A stretch of 64,000 bases of DNA from Sphaerolaimus hirsutus. Its lineage: Eukaryota > Nematoda > Chromadorea > Monhysterida > Sphaerolaimidae. This document shows, piece after piece, positions 48,901 through 51,900 of this stretch. The stretch is taken from NCBI GenBank assembly GCA_964036195.1, contig OZ038458.1, positions 20,411,832 to 20,475,831 of the forward strand, written 5' to 3'. The notes under the pieces were generated by a model that was given only the letters and a program-made list of their open reading frames with translations, was not told the DNA's origin and did not search any database. Position numbers and translations under genes: made by a program. Position 1 is the first letter of the stretch; each line of letters starts with the position of its first letter.

Positions 48901-51900
48901 TCAGTGGAAGTGGCACGACGCGGCCGAGGTGATGCAGCTGAACGCGGCGCAGCAGGCGGACGAGCAGGGAAACACCTCCGGCGCGTCGGGCGGCATCGCG
49001 GCCGTGTTGGCGCAGCACGCTGCCGCCGCCTCGCTGGCCACCGGCGCCGCGCAGCACAGAGAGACCGTTGGTGACGCGTGTGGCGCGCGCTTTACATTTG
49101 CGATGCAATTGGGTTGCCCTTGCAGGTGTGCCTGCTCGAGCAGCGCCTCAAGCTGCAGCTGGGCGGCCACTCCGGCGACGAGCAGCGCGACGGCTCGGCC
49201 GGTGCAGACGACGCGTCGTCCGGCGACAAGTGCCGCGCCGTGTTCGCCCGCGTGCTCAGGAACAAGACGGCGCCGCTGGGCGGCTTCGGCGAGACGGACA
49301 TGCACCGCTGGTTCGACTACGTCATCGACGCGGCGCTGAGACAGGTCTGTCTGCGAGTCGATTGCTGCCAGCCTGGTTCCAGTCCCGCACCCTGTGAAGT
49401 GTGAAGTCAAGTGTCAACTGTCACCCAAATTTATCAACTGTCGTGGTATCAAAATTTTAATAGTAACATCTTTTCTGCGTTTTTTGTTTTGTTTTGATTG
49501 ACACTGTACAGGGTTCGGGAATGCTCCCTGGGGTCAATTCCGCAGTAAAAGTAAAAAGCAATGCAATTAAGATGTGACAGGTGGAATGGGAAGTAAAAAG
49601 GGAAGTGAGAAGTGAACTGAAAAGTATTTTAATTTCATTTATTTTCATTTCACTTCATACTTTACTTCAGATTTAAATGGTTTCTTAAATACTTATCAGA
49701 TCTACCCCGACGAGCGGCAGGCGACCTGGGCGCGCAGCCGAACGCCCAGCACGTCGTTCAGTTCGTTCGTCGCGGCGCCCGTGCCCACGGCGTCCGGTGC
49801 GGCCGCCGCGTCCACCAGCAGCGCCGCGTCCGGCCGCTCGACCACCGCGTCTCACAGCGCCGCCGCCGCTGCCGCTGCCAGGTAGGGTCGTTAGGACATC
49901 CGTCGTCGAATTGCGTGTAGTGTTTAAGGTTCAAACGGTATCAACTTTTCGGGATCGGGATTAGTTTTTTGAATATTTGGAATCGGGATCGGAATCTCGG
50001 GTTCCGGATCGGTATTGTTTTTGAATTTTCGAGTCGGGATCGGATTAATGTCTCAGGATCGTGATCGGGATATTGGAGCAGGTACTTATATTAAAGGTTT
50101 CTTTCTTTTGTTTCAAAAAGTGTATACTTGTACATTGAGTACGTACTCACACTCAGTCACTTTCAGACTGGAGCAGTACGACTACAGCGTGATGCAGCTG
50201 CTGCGCATCCCGGCCATGCAAGTGCTGCTGGACACGCGCCAAGTCGCCCCCGCCGCCGACGTGGACGACAGCAGCGGCACCGAGGACGGTAAGTTGCGCT
50301 GGCTTGAGTGTGTCTGGCACTGTGCCATGCGTGTGGTCGACTGATTGCACACTTTACTGTCGAATCTACCATATCACGCATGAATAAAATCTTTTTAACG
50401 TGAAAAATAATTTGGACATCTTTCAAAAACTTTTTTTAAATTTTGTTTTTAACGTATGAATTAGTTGAACACGAATAAAATGAATAAAAGTTTTCCAAAT
50501 AATTTTGTTGCTGTCACTATGCGTGAATTCAGTGCACAATTCATCAAAATACGGTCTCATTCTTTGTACACGTTTAAATGCAATCAGAAAGTACACTGCA
50601 CGGCCGCAGACTGCTCGTCGGTGGTGGCGTCGGGGCAGCCGCTGCACACGGTGCAGTGCTCGTTCGTGGCGCACTTCGACGACTACCTGTACATCCAGAC
50701 GGACGCGGACGCGCTGTTCGGCTTCCTGCCGCACCTGTTCAAGAGCTACATCCACGAGCACGACCGGCGCATGCACGAGCTCGACGAGCAGCGCCACGCA
50801 GAGGCGAGCAGGCAGCAGCAGCCGCTCAGGCCCTTCAAGGTGCGCCGCTGGGGTGGGTGCATCGGCATGCTGGTTTTCAACGGAGAATTCGGGAACTCGT
50901 AAATCGGCGTTGAACGCATTTGAGTTTGCTAGAATGAGGTGTCCGTCAACTACAGTTGACGGAGATTAAAACTACTCAAATGACTAAACCCTTCTAAAAA
51001 ACTCAAATTCGCTCAAAGTTGATTGATGAGTTTTCGAAATGTCAATTGAAAACTAGTGTGCGCAGGGGTTATTCACGTCCGCGTGGCTGAACCATGGTGA
51101 ACGCTATGAAGAAAAGTGTTTTGAAGTTTTGTTTTTGTAGTTTTTGGAGTTTTGAAAACCCGAGAATAATTTTTGTATTTTTAATCAAGTTTTCAGGTTT
51201 TAAATTTTCAAAATTCAACAAAAACATCAAATTTCCGCCCGCCCCCGCTCGCCCCGTGTCCCAACGACAGTTTTTCAACAGCAGAGCGGCAGCGCGGCGC
51301 CAGCCCCGGCGGCGGCGGCAGTGGCCGGAGCGACGCGGCCCAGCACCGAGTCGGACAAGCAGCAGGAGCGGGAGGCGCGCGACGGCCGGCGCTACAGGTG
51401 CGACACGTGGCTGCTCGCGCCCAAGGTGCGCTTCCTGGACAAGGTGCAGTGGGACCCGCCCGTCATCGAGGCCATCATCAGGCGCATGGGTGCGTGCACG
51501 ATTTATTTTTTAAACATATTTTTATGCTCAAAATTATTGTATTTTGTGAGTAAGTCATGCTGTGCAATCACAACAATATAAGTGGAAAAGTGTGCATTTT
51601 TATGTTTTTCTTTCTCAAAAGTACTTTCAACACTATTTATTTTCTCCCGGGTAAAAATTTCACTTGACGTTTTCAGTATTCGTCAGTGGGTAAATTATAA
51701 AACAAACAACTACTCTATGATACGTCTGCATATGAATACCAACTTCAAAAACGTACTTTTAACGTTGACGTAAAAAGCGGCCGTTGTGCAGGCGTGCTGG
51801 ACCAACGACACACGATCCCAAAGTGGACGCAACGCATCGCCATGGATCCCTGCGACGAGGCGATCGCGCTGCTCGTCAAGCGCACCATCGCCGCCGCCAG

